Assembly: GCF_029784135.1 (NCBI RefSeq)
Contig: NC_073745.1
Location: 45,119,521 to 45,183,520 of the forward strand
DNA: 64,000 nt
Direction of reading: 5' to 3'
Source of the DNA: Toxorhynchites rutilus septentrionalis
Lineage: Eukaryota; Arthropoda; Insecta; Diptera; Culicidae
Part shown: positions 1 to 11,890 of the stretch, piece by piece
How positions within the stretch are numbered: position 1 is the stretch's first letter
How the letters are laid out: each line of letters begins with the position of its first letter
Notes under the pieces: generated by a model
Database searches by the model: none
What the model was told of the DNA's origin: nothing
What the model saw: the letters and a program-made list of their open reading frames with translations, nothing else
Program-made: the position numbers and the translations under genes

Positions 1-1664
1 GGAACCACCGATGGCTTTCATTGTTATCGAGGCTAGATTCAAAGAAAGTACGTAACGGTGAAATCCAACGAGCTGAGTCAGATATTCTCAGCCATGCCGT
101 ATGCGAAAATGCATCATCACATCATCATCATCATCATCATCATCCCCATCACTGTCGTGATAACCGACGTTAGAACCTGTTAATAACTGTGCGTGTGCGC
201 TTCGAATCTCATTTGCGATGTTGTCCTATATGCATATAAACACAACCGAGACCACTACCGAGCGCTGGGATTGGTGCTGCCGCGACTCGCTTAGGGACCA
301 CAGCACCATCGAAAGGTACCAATTAAAAGCCATAAAGTGGTAATGCCATGAGTGGAATCCACTTTTGCTGTCTCACGCACGCCAGTGATGATTATCTTTC
401 AATCAGCAGAGAAGAAAATTTTTGCGCACCACACTTGTAGAGAGCGTCTCGCCCATTGCACTTGCCTCATCAATTTGCCCTCCACGGAAGCTGCGTTCTT
501 TTCTTCTCCCGCCGCCGTATGCTATGTGTCGCGTTGCAGTAATTGCAGCAGACCCCAAGCCCTCATCTGGTTCACATAAATTCCACACAACAACGAATCG
601 GGCGCTGCACGAGAGAGGGAGCTAAACTGGTGCCTAACGATGAGGATGGCGATCTGCAGGCATGGCCATCATATGCACAACAGCAACAAGCCAGATGGGT
701 CAGATGACTCCCGCATCCCTAATCATGCGTCGTAATCATAGGCTGGCTGGCTGACTGGATGGAAGACGATCGCTGGGAGAATTTGCTTTCCCGACTTCGG
801 TCTGCCAGTCCTCGTCAGATTCAAACATTGCGGTTGGAGTTAGCCGGCGACAACGGGACCATAAAGTGATACGTGGGTACAATGGAAAATGAGTCTCCTG
901 ATGGGTTGTGTGGGGAAATACTAATATAGACGTGGTCGTGGACTTATGAGATGAGGAGTATTAATTCTAGTACAGAAATGATGTGTTAGGGCCAGTTTAA
1001 ATAGATGATTCTTGTTTTTATTCCAAACATGAAATTGCACAGGCAAGTTGAAATGAGGCAAGAAAGGCGAGGTTCAGTTATATCGGCTAAGATATACAGA
1101 ATGATTTTTTACGAGATCCATATTAAAGTTCATTTATATAAATATGCTGATTTATCACTGAAAAATGTTTTGATAACAAAATGTTGTATTAAGTGTACGT
1201 GTAGGATAAGTAAAATTTTGTAATTTTGAGACAAACAGGCATTCGTTTGAAACATAAAAATTACTGCTAATTTATTAAAAGTATGCTCCATCGGAAGCCC
1301 CAGCCTTGGTCACATGGAACAGCAATGTCTAAGGAGTAAGGCGGATGAAATAGAACCTTTTTACAAGTTGCATAGCTCCACACTTTGATCGAAACTTTCG
1401 CAGGGGTTTTCGGGATACACTAGGCTGAAAAAAAATTCTGCAAACATTAGAAATTACCGAAATATTTGCTTGATTACAGAAGACTTTTAGAAACACTACA
1501 AAAAACTTTTCTTGACATTTTTTAAAATAGATGCAATAAATTCAAATGTAAAACTGCATTTAGATTTGCGACGATATTATAATTATTTATTGAATTATTT
1601 AACATCAAATATGAAGGGAAAATTTTTGATTCAAACAAAAATATCTTTGCACTGGACGGTCCTA
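1..1664. other. Non-coding flank or intron, no gene seen
   Basis: No open frame here resembles a known protein and no splice-bounded exon of the downstream monooxygenase gene could be recognised. The only simple structure is a short CAT/ATC trinucleotide tract at about 110-150. The first kilobase is less AT-rich than the rest, as in unique intron sequence, and the last 600 bases become AT-rich before the transposon at 1665. Confidence 0.5.
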
Positions 1665-2965
1665 AAGGGTGTGTCACATCAAATTGCATCACGGAAAAAA
1701 CACTGTAGAAATTCGCCCAGTAGAACGATCCTTTTGAAAATTTTAGACAGTAAAATAAAAAATATTAAACAACTTTTGGCATTTTCTTTTTATTCATACT
1801 TCGAGCCCAAGTCCGTATGCTCGCACCTTCCTTTTTACCCCGTCCATAAGGTTCTGTACAACGTCAGGTTGTAGTTTTTTTTTGAACAGAAATCCATTTT
1901 CTCTTGAAGTCCGCCTCCGATTTGACAACTTTTGGGTTCTTCCGGAGGGCCTGCTTCATAATCGCCCAATATTTCTCTATTGGGCGAAGCTCCGGCGCGT
2001 TGGGCGGGTTCATTTCCTTTGGCATGAAGGTGACCCCGTCGGCTTCGTACCACTCCAACACGTCAATTGAATAGTGGCACGAAGCGAGATTCGGCCAGAA
2101 GATGGTCGGGCCTTCGTGCTACTTCAATAGTGGTAGTAAGCGCTTCTGTAGGCACTCCTTAAGGTAAACCTGCCCGTTTACCGTGCCGGTCATCACGAAG
2201 GGGGCGCTCCGCTTTCCGCAAGAGCAGATCGCTTGCCACACCATGTACTTTTTGGCAAACTTGGATAGTTTCTGCTTGCGAATCTCCTCCGGAACGCTGA
2301 ATTTGTCCTCTGCGGAGAAGAACAACAGGCCCCGCAGCTGACGAAAGTCCGCTTTGACGTAGTTTTCGTCGTCCATTACCAGGCAATGCGGCTTCGTCAG
2401 CATTTCGGTGTACAGCTTCCGGGCTCGCGTCTTCCCCACCATGTTTTGCCTTTCGTCGCGGTTAGGAGCCTTCTGAACCTTGTATGTACGCAGGCCCTCC
2501 CGCTGCTTGGTCCGCTGGACGAATGAACTTGACAAATTCAGCTTATTGGCGACATCCCGGACCGAACTTCTCGGGTCACGTCTAAACTGCTTAACTACGC
2601 GCTTGTGATCTTTTTCACTGACGGAGCATCCATTTTTGCCGTTCTTCACCTTCCGGTCGATGGTTAGGTTCTCGAAGTATCGTTTTAGTACTCTGCTGAC
2701 CGTGGATTGGACGATTCCCAGCATCTTACCGATGTCCCGATGTGACAACTCCGGATTCTCGAAATGAGTGCGCAGGATTAATTCACGACGCTCTTTTTCG
2801 ATCGACGACATTTTTTTTCAAATTTACGAAAAATTGACAGTGAAGCATGGCCAACGTGATCTATACACTCTTATCTGATTATAAGCGAAAGCTGAAGATA
2901 TAATTCCTAAAAATTAAATTTCTACTGCGTTTTTTCCGTGATGCAATTTGATGTGACACACCCTT
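1665..2965 (-). mobile_element. Tc1/mariner transposon, DD37E (ITmD37E-like)
   Basis: A complete but dead DNA transposon of about 1.3 kb. Both ends carry a terminal inverted repeat of about 35 bp that starts AAGGGTGTGTCACATCAAAT on the left and is found inverted on the right. TA dinucleotides at 1663-1664 and 2966-2967 are the expected Tc1/mariner target duplication. The single transposase frame runs on the minus strand and is broken. The spacing of the last two catalytic positions (37 residues between) places it in the DD37E group first described from mosquitoes. Its ends are well preserved, so it may still be mobilised in trans. Confidence 0.88.
1794..2811 (-). pseudogene. DD37E transposase, broken
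   Basis: The reading starts at ATG (2811-2809). Residues about 1-110 hold the paired helix-turn-helix DNA-binding domain (STVSRVLKRY, SVRDVANKL). The first catalytic Asp lies in HCLVMDDENYVKADF. An in-frame TAG at 2119-2121 ends the frame after 230 residues. The same frame then resumes with HEGPTIFWPNLASCHYS, where the second catalytic Asp has become Asn (compare WPD in the related remnant near 20.1 kb). The third acidic residue is the Glu of LRPIEKYW, 37 residues further on. A slip in an A-run near 1880 moves the last about 20 residues (VQNLMDGVKRK) into another frame. There are therefore three independent lesions: a nonsense codon, a catalytic substitution and a frameshift. Confidence 0.85.
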
Positions 2966-3334
2966 TACGTTACGTTATAAAAATCGAATAAAAGCTGTTG
3001 ATAAGGTTAATTTGATATGATACTGATTTAGTTGGCAGAAAATTGTGTTAATACATTAAATCTTTGAAAAAAAAAAAATTATTTCCTCCCGATATTTTTG
3101 TCCACTACATCTACATTTACTAAGATAAAAATGTGTTCGTAGAATATTCCAAAACATGAAAGTTACAGTATTTCAAAAGACCTACTTTAAATTCTTTTAT
3201 ACTTTGTTTCTTGGGAAAATGGAAGCCAAAAACACAAAAAAAAAAGATTTTTTTGAATTAAATTTCCGCATAATTTTTTTATTAACGGGGTATTCTAGTG
3301 TAGAGGTTCAAATTTCGGACGTTTTTTCGAAAAA

Positions 3335-4854
3335 AATGGGTGGGTTATATCTATGATATAACCGCAAGGTTGACGTGGGACTACCTTAACTTAGCAATCA
3401 TTTGTTTGCATTGATTAATTTTTTATTAGAATAAAATAATTTCCAAATTTAATTGAATCCAATACATTTGCTTTGTGAGTAAAAGGATTGTATAATGCCA
3501 TGTAAGGTCAATGAAAGCATTGTGATAGATTATGTTCTTCGTTACAAGTAAATTTAATGACAGTCCTTTTACGTTTGTTATGATGACATCTTGGTTTTGA
3601 AGTTTGTGTTAGGTAAACACATTTATAACATAATACGATTTCTCAGAAGCTGCTGCTTCTCCTTTGGCAGGGATATGCCGCATATGCATCACATAGCACT
3701 CATCAGCAGAAGAGCTTTTCTTTCAGCCCGAGCCTGGGGCAATATACAGTACAACTTCGTGCAGCAGTATGGGGCTTCGGTAAGATCTGAAAGCGATCAT
3801 CGATGGGAGAAAAAAAGAGAGTAATGCTATTTATTTATACTCTGTAGGGAGCCATAATTTACGTATCGAAAATTGATACCTAAAAATAAACAAAATATGG
3901 TTAGCATATGCCTTAACATACTCCGACCTGTTCACAGACATCGAAAACTCTCCGCCTCACCTGTCAGCAGCAATCGTTTCTGTCCGATAAGATAGGCACG
4001 ATGGAAGCGGGGGGACTTTCCTCTTCATAAGATTCGCACTTGTTATAGACTTACCCATGCTTACCAAGATTATGTTCTTCGTTACAAGTAAATTTAATGA
4101 CAGTCCTTTTACGTTTGGTATGATGACATCTTGGTTGGCAGACTTCAAGTGTTGTGTAAACACATTTCAGTCGGAATAAAAATACCCCGGACCTGCGTGG
4201 ATTTGTAATGCCAATTTCCTCAGACACCTTGGTTCTGAAGTCTGTGTTGTGGAAACACTTTTCAGCCGGTACAAAAATGTCCCCGACTTGTATTTGCAAT
4301 GCCAATTTCCCCACACTCCATGGATTTGAAGTCTGTTTTAAGTAAGCAATTTCAGTCGGAACAAAAATACCCCCGACCTGCATGAATTTGCAATGCCAAT
4401 TTCCCAAGCCACCTTGGTATTGGACACCAAGTCTGTGCTAGGGAAACACATTTCGGTCGGAACAAAAATGCCTTCGACTTACATGTATTTGCAATACCAA
4501 TTTCCCCACGCTCCATGGGTTTGAAGTCTGTGTTAGGGAAACACATTCCAGTCGGAACAAGAATACCCCCAACTTTCGTGTATTTGCAATGCAGATTTCT
4601 CCAACGCTGCTTGGTTTTGAAGTCTGTGTTAGGGAACACATTTCGGTGAGAACAAAAGTCCCCATACTTCCATGTATTTGCAATGCCGATTTTCTCAAGG
4701 CTGCTTGCGTAGAAATATTCCCTATCAATTGATGCTAACATCTTTCCGATCCAGTAAGAAACGTTCGAGTTCTAAGCATTCGGAATCTTTCATATTTTTT
4801 TTGGTTTTTGATTTAACCCCCATATACTCCGGTTAGACGTAGTCCCACGTCAAA
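3335..4854 (-). mobile_element. HINE/DINE-1-like non-autonomous Helentron, copy A
   Basis: The element's 5' end is on the right. A 15 bp subterminal inverted repeat is read as TTGACGTGGGACTAC at 3370-3384 and inverted at 4839-4853. Outside the left copy lies a perfect 9 bp hairpin, GGTTATATC-tat-GATATAACC (3343-3363). The insertion sits in A/T runs. The core holds the 95 bp tandem repeat at about 4130-4700. These are the known parts of Helentron-associated interspersed elements: 5' subTIR, tandem core, 3' subTIR and 3' stem-loop. No CTRR terminus is clear in this copy. Assignment to the Helentron class is inference from structure, as no Rep/helicase is present. Confidence 0.6.
4130..4700. repeat. 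Minisatellite of about 95 bp inside HINE-like copy A
   Basis: About six degenerate units, each with the cues GGAAACACATTTC, GTCGGAACAAAAAT, TTTGCAATGCC, AATTTCCCCA and TTTGAAGTCTGTGTTAG. Clear unit starts at 4442, 4537 and 4633 give a period of 95-96 bp. The same unit in a 110 bp form builds the core of copy C at 18.7-19.1 kb and is found at 25.7-26.3, 43.0-43.2 and 62.4-62.5 kb. The minus strand stays open over several units but cycles through frames, because 95 is not a multiple of three, so coding is unlikely. Confidence 0.85.
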
Positions 4855-6020
4855 ATAAAACAAACAATACTTTTACCATCCATTATATCATTATTTGTTT
4901 ATCTATCTTTCAACAAAAACCATAATTGTACGAAAAAATATATTTATAGTTTCAAGCTGATGAAGTGAGAGGGTTCAACAAAATGTTGTGCCCTGGCTTT
5001 CAGCCCTCCTGGTTAGCTGAAACAAAAAAAAACGAACGGATTCTGAATCAGTGAAAATACCGTTATCGCATGATCCTCGGACAACTCAAAAACATGAAAA
5101 AAGCTGTTTAAAAGGTTGTTTTTTTACGTTTCTCAATTTAAGAAAAAATAATGAAATTTAAAAAAATCTGGTTTTTTATTGTTTTATGCGGTAGAGATAT
5201 GCGTACAGATTGTATTTATATAACTTTGACATAAATCTGTTCAGAAGAACTTGAGATCCTGTACGCTAGTTTGAATAAAAACTAGTTTCGAGAAAAAACA
5301 CGTTTGAAGTTAATTCTCATGGCCGTATCAGATTAAATTTCGCATCATTGATTCAGTGAATAATGAGATTTTCGAAAAGTATTTTCTAGGGTATATTCTT
5401 GAAAGCCTCAACTTCAGAAATATGAAATAATAGACTATACTAGGATACTGACTCGAGCGGAAAATGGCTCAATGGCCAAAACACAAAAACAGGAAGTGGG
5501 TTATATCTATGGTATAACCGCAAGGGTGACGTAGGACTATCGTTGATTTAGAGATCATTTGTTTGAAGTTGAATCTGAATTCATTCTGAATGAATGAATA
5601 TTTGGAGAACTTCGAAAACGAGAGCGTTACGTTGGAGGCACAAGGTTTTATGCATCCAATATTGGATACGGAAATATCCTACTGATGGGGAAGAATAATC
5701 TTCAGAAGCTATCCTGGTAATTGCGATTGATTGAAAAATCACAAAACCAAATGTATTTGGTCACAGTAATACATGGATAGAAAACATTAAAAGAAACTCT
5801 TTCACATGAATGTAATTTTAAATTCCCAGAGGAACTGGCAGATTATTTTTAGTAACGATTAGATATTTCCACATCTTCCTCGAAACTGGAAGCCCACCAC
5901 TGGTTTATGCTAACTCGATAACCATCTATTAATAGCACTTGATTGAAACATTTGGTCACAGTGTTACGTGGATAGAAAACATTCAAATAAACTCTTTCAC
6001 ATGAATGTATTTTTAAATTC

Positions 6021-6150
6021 CTAGAGGAACTGGCAGATTATTTTCCGGATCTTTCTCGATGCTGAATGGCATCCAAACGGAAAGAATTCCGCGCGTGTTT
6101 GTGTGTGTGTGTAGCGGCTGTTTCGAGATCTTCCCGGGGAACCGTTTGTG
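6021..6150 (-). pseudogene. Possible histone H2A 5' fragment inside HINE-like copy B
   Basis: The minus strand reads GRSRNSR, then a CA-rich insert (YTHTQT), then RAEFFPFGCHSASRKIRK. This can be laid on the conserved H2A N-terminal region, in which an SRSSR-type stretch runs into AGLQFPVG, RIH and LLRK. The bases also align in short blocks (AATTC, CCG, TTGGA, ATTCA). A stop follows directly. The related copy D keeps the FFPFGCHSASRKIRK part at about 20990-21050. Upstream on the same strand is a TATA-Inr promoter with a CCAAT-like block, as expected for a histone gene. This is a similarity judged by eye and could be chance. Confidence 0.35.
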
Positions 6151-6292
6151 GCATCACTCTCCTCCTGATGGATTCCCTTCTGGCCTAAGGTACACAAACA
6201 GGCTCTTGGTGACACCGTTCATCCGCGCTTTCATGATAAATGAAGAGCTTCACCACAACAACGACAACATGCTCAAATCGCTGTTCAAGTAT

Positions 6293-6328
6293 AACTGAGT
6301 GGATTTCCGAGCGGCGCTCGCTTATATA
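6293..6328 (-). promoter_or_regulatory. TATA-Inr core promoter in HINE-like copy B
   Basis: Minus strand: TATATAAG (6328-6321), then a GC-rich 24 bp spacer and the arthropod initiator TCAGTT (6298-6293). The first T of the TATA box is 32 bases upstream of the initiator A. A CCAAT-like block lies a few bases upstream. The same layout with identical spacing is found in copies C, D and E. Confidence 0.6.
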
Positions 6329-6580
6329 CCGATTGGTGATTTCAATAGCCTGTTTTGAAAGCAAATTTAAGACTATTGAAACAGGTTTTTGGATCTGAAA
6401 GTAACAAGTATAGAACGCGTAGACATTTTATCTTTCGAATGAAGTGTTTATCATACCATTTCGTTCAGTTGTTTAGGAGCTATTAACACTCAAAATTTCG
6501 GTCTCCGGCGTAACGCTTTCGTTTTCGAAACTTTGATTTTGCACCCCGGTATAGAAATGAAAGACGTAGTCCTACGTCAA

Positions 6581-7495
<915 letters not shown>

Positions 7496-7739
7496 TTCTT
7501 AATAACCATAAAATTGAGAAAATTGTTGAAAATTCCATTCCATGTTGAACCGATATAGTGGTTTTCAGATTTGCGGTAATTTTGTTCTTTACCGCAAAAC
7601 ATTAGACTCGTTTTTTTTCTATTTTTGCATTAGGGTGACCATTTTCATTTTAGGGTGATTCTAAAATTCAACTTTTTTCTTGTTTTTTTTTCTTCAAAAA
7701 TGACTTTTTAAAAAATTTTCAACTTTTTAAGTACTGGAC

Positions 7740-8370
7740 CGATTTTGATAATCGATATATCAACTTAAAGGTACTAGTATTTTTCTGAAAAAAACTATCA
7801 CAACTGCAAAAAAATGGATTTTGTTTTCATAATTATTGATTGTATTTGTTTTTTATAGTTTACACGGTCTACCAAGGGCGCTATATTTTTTATATTTTTC
7901 CTTGAAAGCAGAGGTTTTTTTTAAATAAGATATTCAAAATTCAAAGAGGCGTTATTTTTCGTTCTTGAGTTATGATTTTTCAAAGTTAACCGATGGCACG
8001 AAAAATTATTTTTCCCCTTTTTTTCTAAAAATGGCTTTTTCAAAAATTCATAACTTTCGAACTACTGGACTGATCCATATGATCAATCTATCAATTTGAA
8101 GCCAATGAGTTGGTCTTATTCGATTTTTTTGGATTCTAGTTGCAAAGGAATATTGAACGTAAACTGAAAACATGTTACCTTTGAAAAATCATAACTCATA
8201 AATGAAAAAAGACACCTCTCTGATATTGGTATATGTTACGTGTAAAAATATCAGCTTTCAAGAAAAAAATATAAAATAATATGGTGCCCTATTTCCCGAA
8301 ACCATGTAAACTATAAAAAACAACTACAATCAATAATTACGAAAACAAATTTAAATTTTTTTCCCATGTA
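7740..8370. repeat. Inverted-repeat (foldback) element
   Basis: The segment at about 7815-7935 (cues: AATTATTGATTGTATTTG, TTTATAGTTTACA, AAGGGCGCTATA) returns inverted at about 8255-8362 (TGGTGCCCTAT, TGTAAACTATAAAAAACAAC, CAATCAATAATTA). The two arms enclose AT-rich sequence and could form a hairpin of about 550 bases. It has no coding potential and looks like a foldback MITE with unclear outer ends. Confidence 0.6.
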
Positions 8371-9328
8371 TAATATTTTTCTAAACAAAAATAGTTCATT
8401 GGGCTAGCGACGAACGGATTAAAGTTGTCCAGCAATGTTGGTCATGGACAGGATCACCTCGAACAACAATTGCTTAAGGGTCTCCGTCCACAGTGCATGA
8501 CCGCTGGGTGCGGGAACTACAGCTACCATCGAGCATTATTATATCTAAGGAAAGAACAAACAAGAAGTGACTTGAAAAATATTTCCCCGTTTTGAAAATT
8601 CTTCAGTTTGTTGTATGCAATCGTACTGAACGGACGAGTAAATGTTCATAATGCGTTCTCAGAATACACACAAAAAAACTGTAAAATACTGAGCTAACAT
8701 TGGCGTGCGGAAGTAAAACACAAGAGAAATGTTGAGTTAACTATTAACATAGACTTCGTTTTTGCATGGATTTTAGTTCCAGTCTCGGTCCAGCCAGCGA
8801 GCCGGGTTAAGTGATAACTTAAAAGTCTTCGAATTATTTAGCAGGCACTGTACGTTTAGATCTACTCATTATTAAGGTGAGCTTGTGTGTATTTGTGAAT
8901 TTGTGTGTTTTTTTTTTTATAAATTCGTTTATTTTTACAGGCTCTAAATTTGTGTGTTGATGCAAATCTTTTTGTTTAATATGTGCTCACTTTAATGAAA
9001 GATTTCGAGATTTGGTACATGATTCATCCATGGACTCGCGATATACAGTTGGATAATATTCGTACGAGAGTAATTTATTGTATGAAATAATCCTACTAAT
9101 TTGCTTGTTTGTTAGCTTCTTGGATATTCAATAAGTGCGGTGTATCAGTTTCGCTCTAAACAGCGAGCAATCAACAATACATGGTAATTATGAGTGTTAA
9201 TTTGACAGTTTGCCCAATTTGTTTTTTTTTTTTTTTGCTTTGCGAATCGTTCGCGCCCCTCAGTACAAGCATTTATTCATCGACTTTCGTCAGTGCTACC
9301 AAATATTTGTACTAAAAATTTCGTTATG
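8371..9328. other. No gene seen
   Basis: Non-coding, AT-rich sequence between two palindromic elements. Nothing recognisable on either strand. Confidence 0.4.
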
Positions 9329-11890
9329 AAAGGGCCTGGCCGGGTAAGGGAGTAAAAAGTGCCCCCAAACCAAATCACCAGCTGTATGACAAATATTGAT
9401 ATTTAATAAGAAATTTTGGCGGTTTATTTGAACCCTATGTGGTTTAACATGGGATCTATAATGAAAAACGTACTTTTTCGTTTATTTCACGCCATCCTCA
9501 AAAGCTTGAGATAAAAATTTGAAAAATATACTGAATGTGCATCTTACTACGGTGTATCAAGAAAAATTATCAAAAAAAATTCATCAACAATTGTAGTACT
9601 AAAAAAAATATTAAAATTTTTATTTATTTTTTTTGGGATTTAGAGACTCAGAGATTCAAACTCTTATTCATATTTAAATGTGTTTCTACGGCTTTTCTAG
9701 ATAAGTGTGATTATTTTTTTCAGATTTTATTTAGTGTTGCGCGGTACAAAAAAATATTACATAAGATATTTTGGCGGTTTATTTGAACACCTATGTGGTT
9801 TATCATAGGATCTATAGTGAAAAACGTACCTTCTCGTTAATTTCACGCCATCCTCAATAGCTTCGAGATAAAAATTTGAAAAAATACTGAATGTGCATCT
9901 TACTATACCCCGTAGTAAGATGCACATTCAGTATTTTTTTCAAATTTTTATCTCGAAGCTTTTGAGGATGGCTTGAAATAAATATTGAGATTTTGATTTT
10001 TTTTTGTAATTTAGAGATTTAGTACTACTCTAATTCATATTTAAATGTGTTCCTGCGGCTTTTCTAGATATGTGTGATTTTTTCAGTGTTGTGCGGTTCA
10101 AAAATTTTTTTTTTTCATATTTCCAAAGGGTCTGGCTGGGTAAGGGAGTAAAAAGTCCCCCAAATCAATTCGCCAGCTGTATGGGAAATATTGTATAGGG
10201 TACTAAATAAAACATTTTTTGCTACACCATAGAATCTATGGTGAAAAATGCACCTTTTCGTTTTTTTCACGCCATTCTCAATAGCTTTGAGACAAAAATA
10301 TGAAAAAATACTGAAAGTAGACCTTACTAAGGGGTATCGATAAATATCTTCAAACTATTTTTTCATCATAAAATCTAATAATAAAAAATAAATAAATACG
10401 CAGTACAAAATAATTTTATATATTTTCTGGTATTTCTAAATTTTTGAAAAAATATAACTTTGAGACCCACTTCTGCTCTAATTTTTATTTAAATGCGTTC
10501 GTATGTGTATTTTTTCTACAAGTGGCATAATCTTTCATGAATTTTTAAGAACATTGCGAGACACAAAAATATGTTTTTTCATCGTCTGCATTATTATTTT
10601 TATTTTCTTGAAATCGATTATTTTATTGTATTCGTGGTTTTAAATTGTAAGATTAAAATAAAAAAAATAAAACAATTCGGATTTTTTAAGTTATCTTCTC
10701 ATTAATCCGAATGATCTTTCCGCAAGGACTTTATTTTTTTCTCACAGAGCTCTATCGTACTGCTGACTCCTATGAATTTGGTAAACCATCTAATTCCAAT
10801 GTAAAAATCGTCTCATATATTTTACGAAACGAGAAAAACAATTGTGGAGCATTGCCTAAATATACCGACAAAATTTAGAGATATGAAAAACAAAATATAA
10901 AAAATATTAGAGCAGTTATGGGTCTCTAAATTCAAAATAAATTAAAAATGCCCAAAGGCCAAAAAACAATTTTTTTGCGCAATCCTCTTAAAAATAAAAT
11001 AAAAATTACGCTACATGTGGAAAAAAAACAACACATACGAACGCATTTAAATAAAAATTAGAGTAAAATTGGGTCTCAGAGTATTTTTTCTTCAAAATTT
11101 CGAAATGCCTGAAAATATATATATTTTTTTTGTACCGCGGAAAACACTCTAAAAGTTCTGAAAAAAACACATATACCTTAAATAGACGTAGGAAGAAATT
11201 TGAATACAAACTAGAGTTGTACTGAATGTCAAAATAAAAAAAAATTAAAATTTAATTTAAAATAAAAATAAAAATTAATTTAAAATTTTTCACCATAGAT
11301 CCTATGGTGTACCATATAAGGACTCAAATATATGGTATTTGTGTCAAAATGTTTTATTTAGTACCCCTATACAATATTTTCCATACAGCTGGTGATTCGT
11401 ATTGGGGGACTTTTTACTCTCTTACCCACCCAGACTCTTTGGAAATACAAAAAAATATTTTTGTGCCGCGCAACACTGAAAAAAATCTGAAAAAAACACA
11501 CATATCTAGAAATGCCGTAGGAACACATTTAAATATGAATTAGAGTAGTACTGAATCTCTGAATTCAAAAAAAAAATTTTTTTTTCAAAATTCAAATATT
11601 TGTTTTAGTACTAAAATTTTTGATGAATTTTTTTTTTTTTGATAATTTTTCTTGATACACCGTAGTAAGATGCACATTCAGTATTTTTTTCAATTTTTTA
11701 TCTCCAACCTTTTGAGGATGGCGTAAAATAAACGAAAAAGTACGTTTTTCACTATAGATCCTATGTTAAACCACATGAGGGTTCATATAAACCGTCAAAA
11801 TTTCTTATTTAATATCCTATACAATATTTGGCATATAGCTAGTGATTTGGTTTGGGGCACTTTTTACTTCCTTACCCGGCCAGGCCCTTT
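9329..11890. mobile_element. Large palindromic foldback element, 2.56 kb
   Basis: The left end AAAGGGCCTGGCCGGGTAAG (9329) is found inverted at the right end (CTTACCCGGCCAGGCCC, to 11890). The inverted match runs on through the arms: GTAAAAAGTGCCCC, CACCAGCTGTATG, the cues around GTGGTTTAACATGGGATCTA and GAATGTGCATCTTACTACGG all recur inverted at 11640-11870. Second, nested half-copies of the same arm start near 10130 and end near 11450, so the element is a palindrome within a palindrome. There is no transposase. A one-sided relative is at 16981. Confidence 0.75.

Larger units (their letters stand above)
3287..5460. repeat. Interspersed repeat split by a HINE-like element
   Basis: The flanks of the HINE-like element at 3335-4854 belong to another repeat. 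The part at 4950-5450 (cues: GATGAAGT..GGTTCAA, AATGTTGTGCC, GATTCTGAATCAGTGAA, CATGATCCTCGGACAA) recurs at about 15640-16260. The left part contains AATTTCGGACGTTTTTTCG, also found at the start of the other copy. The outer ends resemble each other in inverse orientation (GGGTATTCTAGTGTA near 3287, TATACTAGGATACTGA near 5437). It codes for nothing I can recognise. Confidence 0.45.
5490..6580 (-). mobile_element. HINE-like element, copy B, with captured sequence
   Basis: Left end: hairpin GGTTATATC-tat-GGTATAACC at 5499-5519, then subTIR GTGACGTAGGACTAT. Right end: GACGTAGTCCTACGTCAA ending about 6580. The minus-strand hairpin is followed by CACTTCCTG and a T-run, close to the CTAG seen in copy E. 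In place of the 95 bp minisatellite the core holds a promoter-like block (6293-6328) and a stretch resembling the 5' part of a histone H2A gene. The same core is shared with copy D near 20.7-22.0 kb. Confidence 0.6.

Noticed and set aside
4130..4700. CRISPR-like array of spaced repeats
   Set aside because: The whole 95 bp unit is repeated with no unique spacers, the genome is eukaryotic, and the array lies inside a transposable element.
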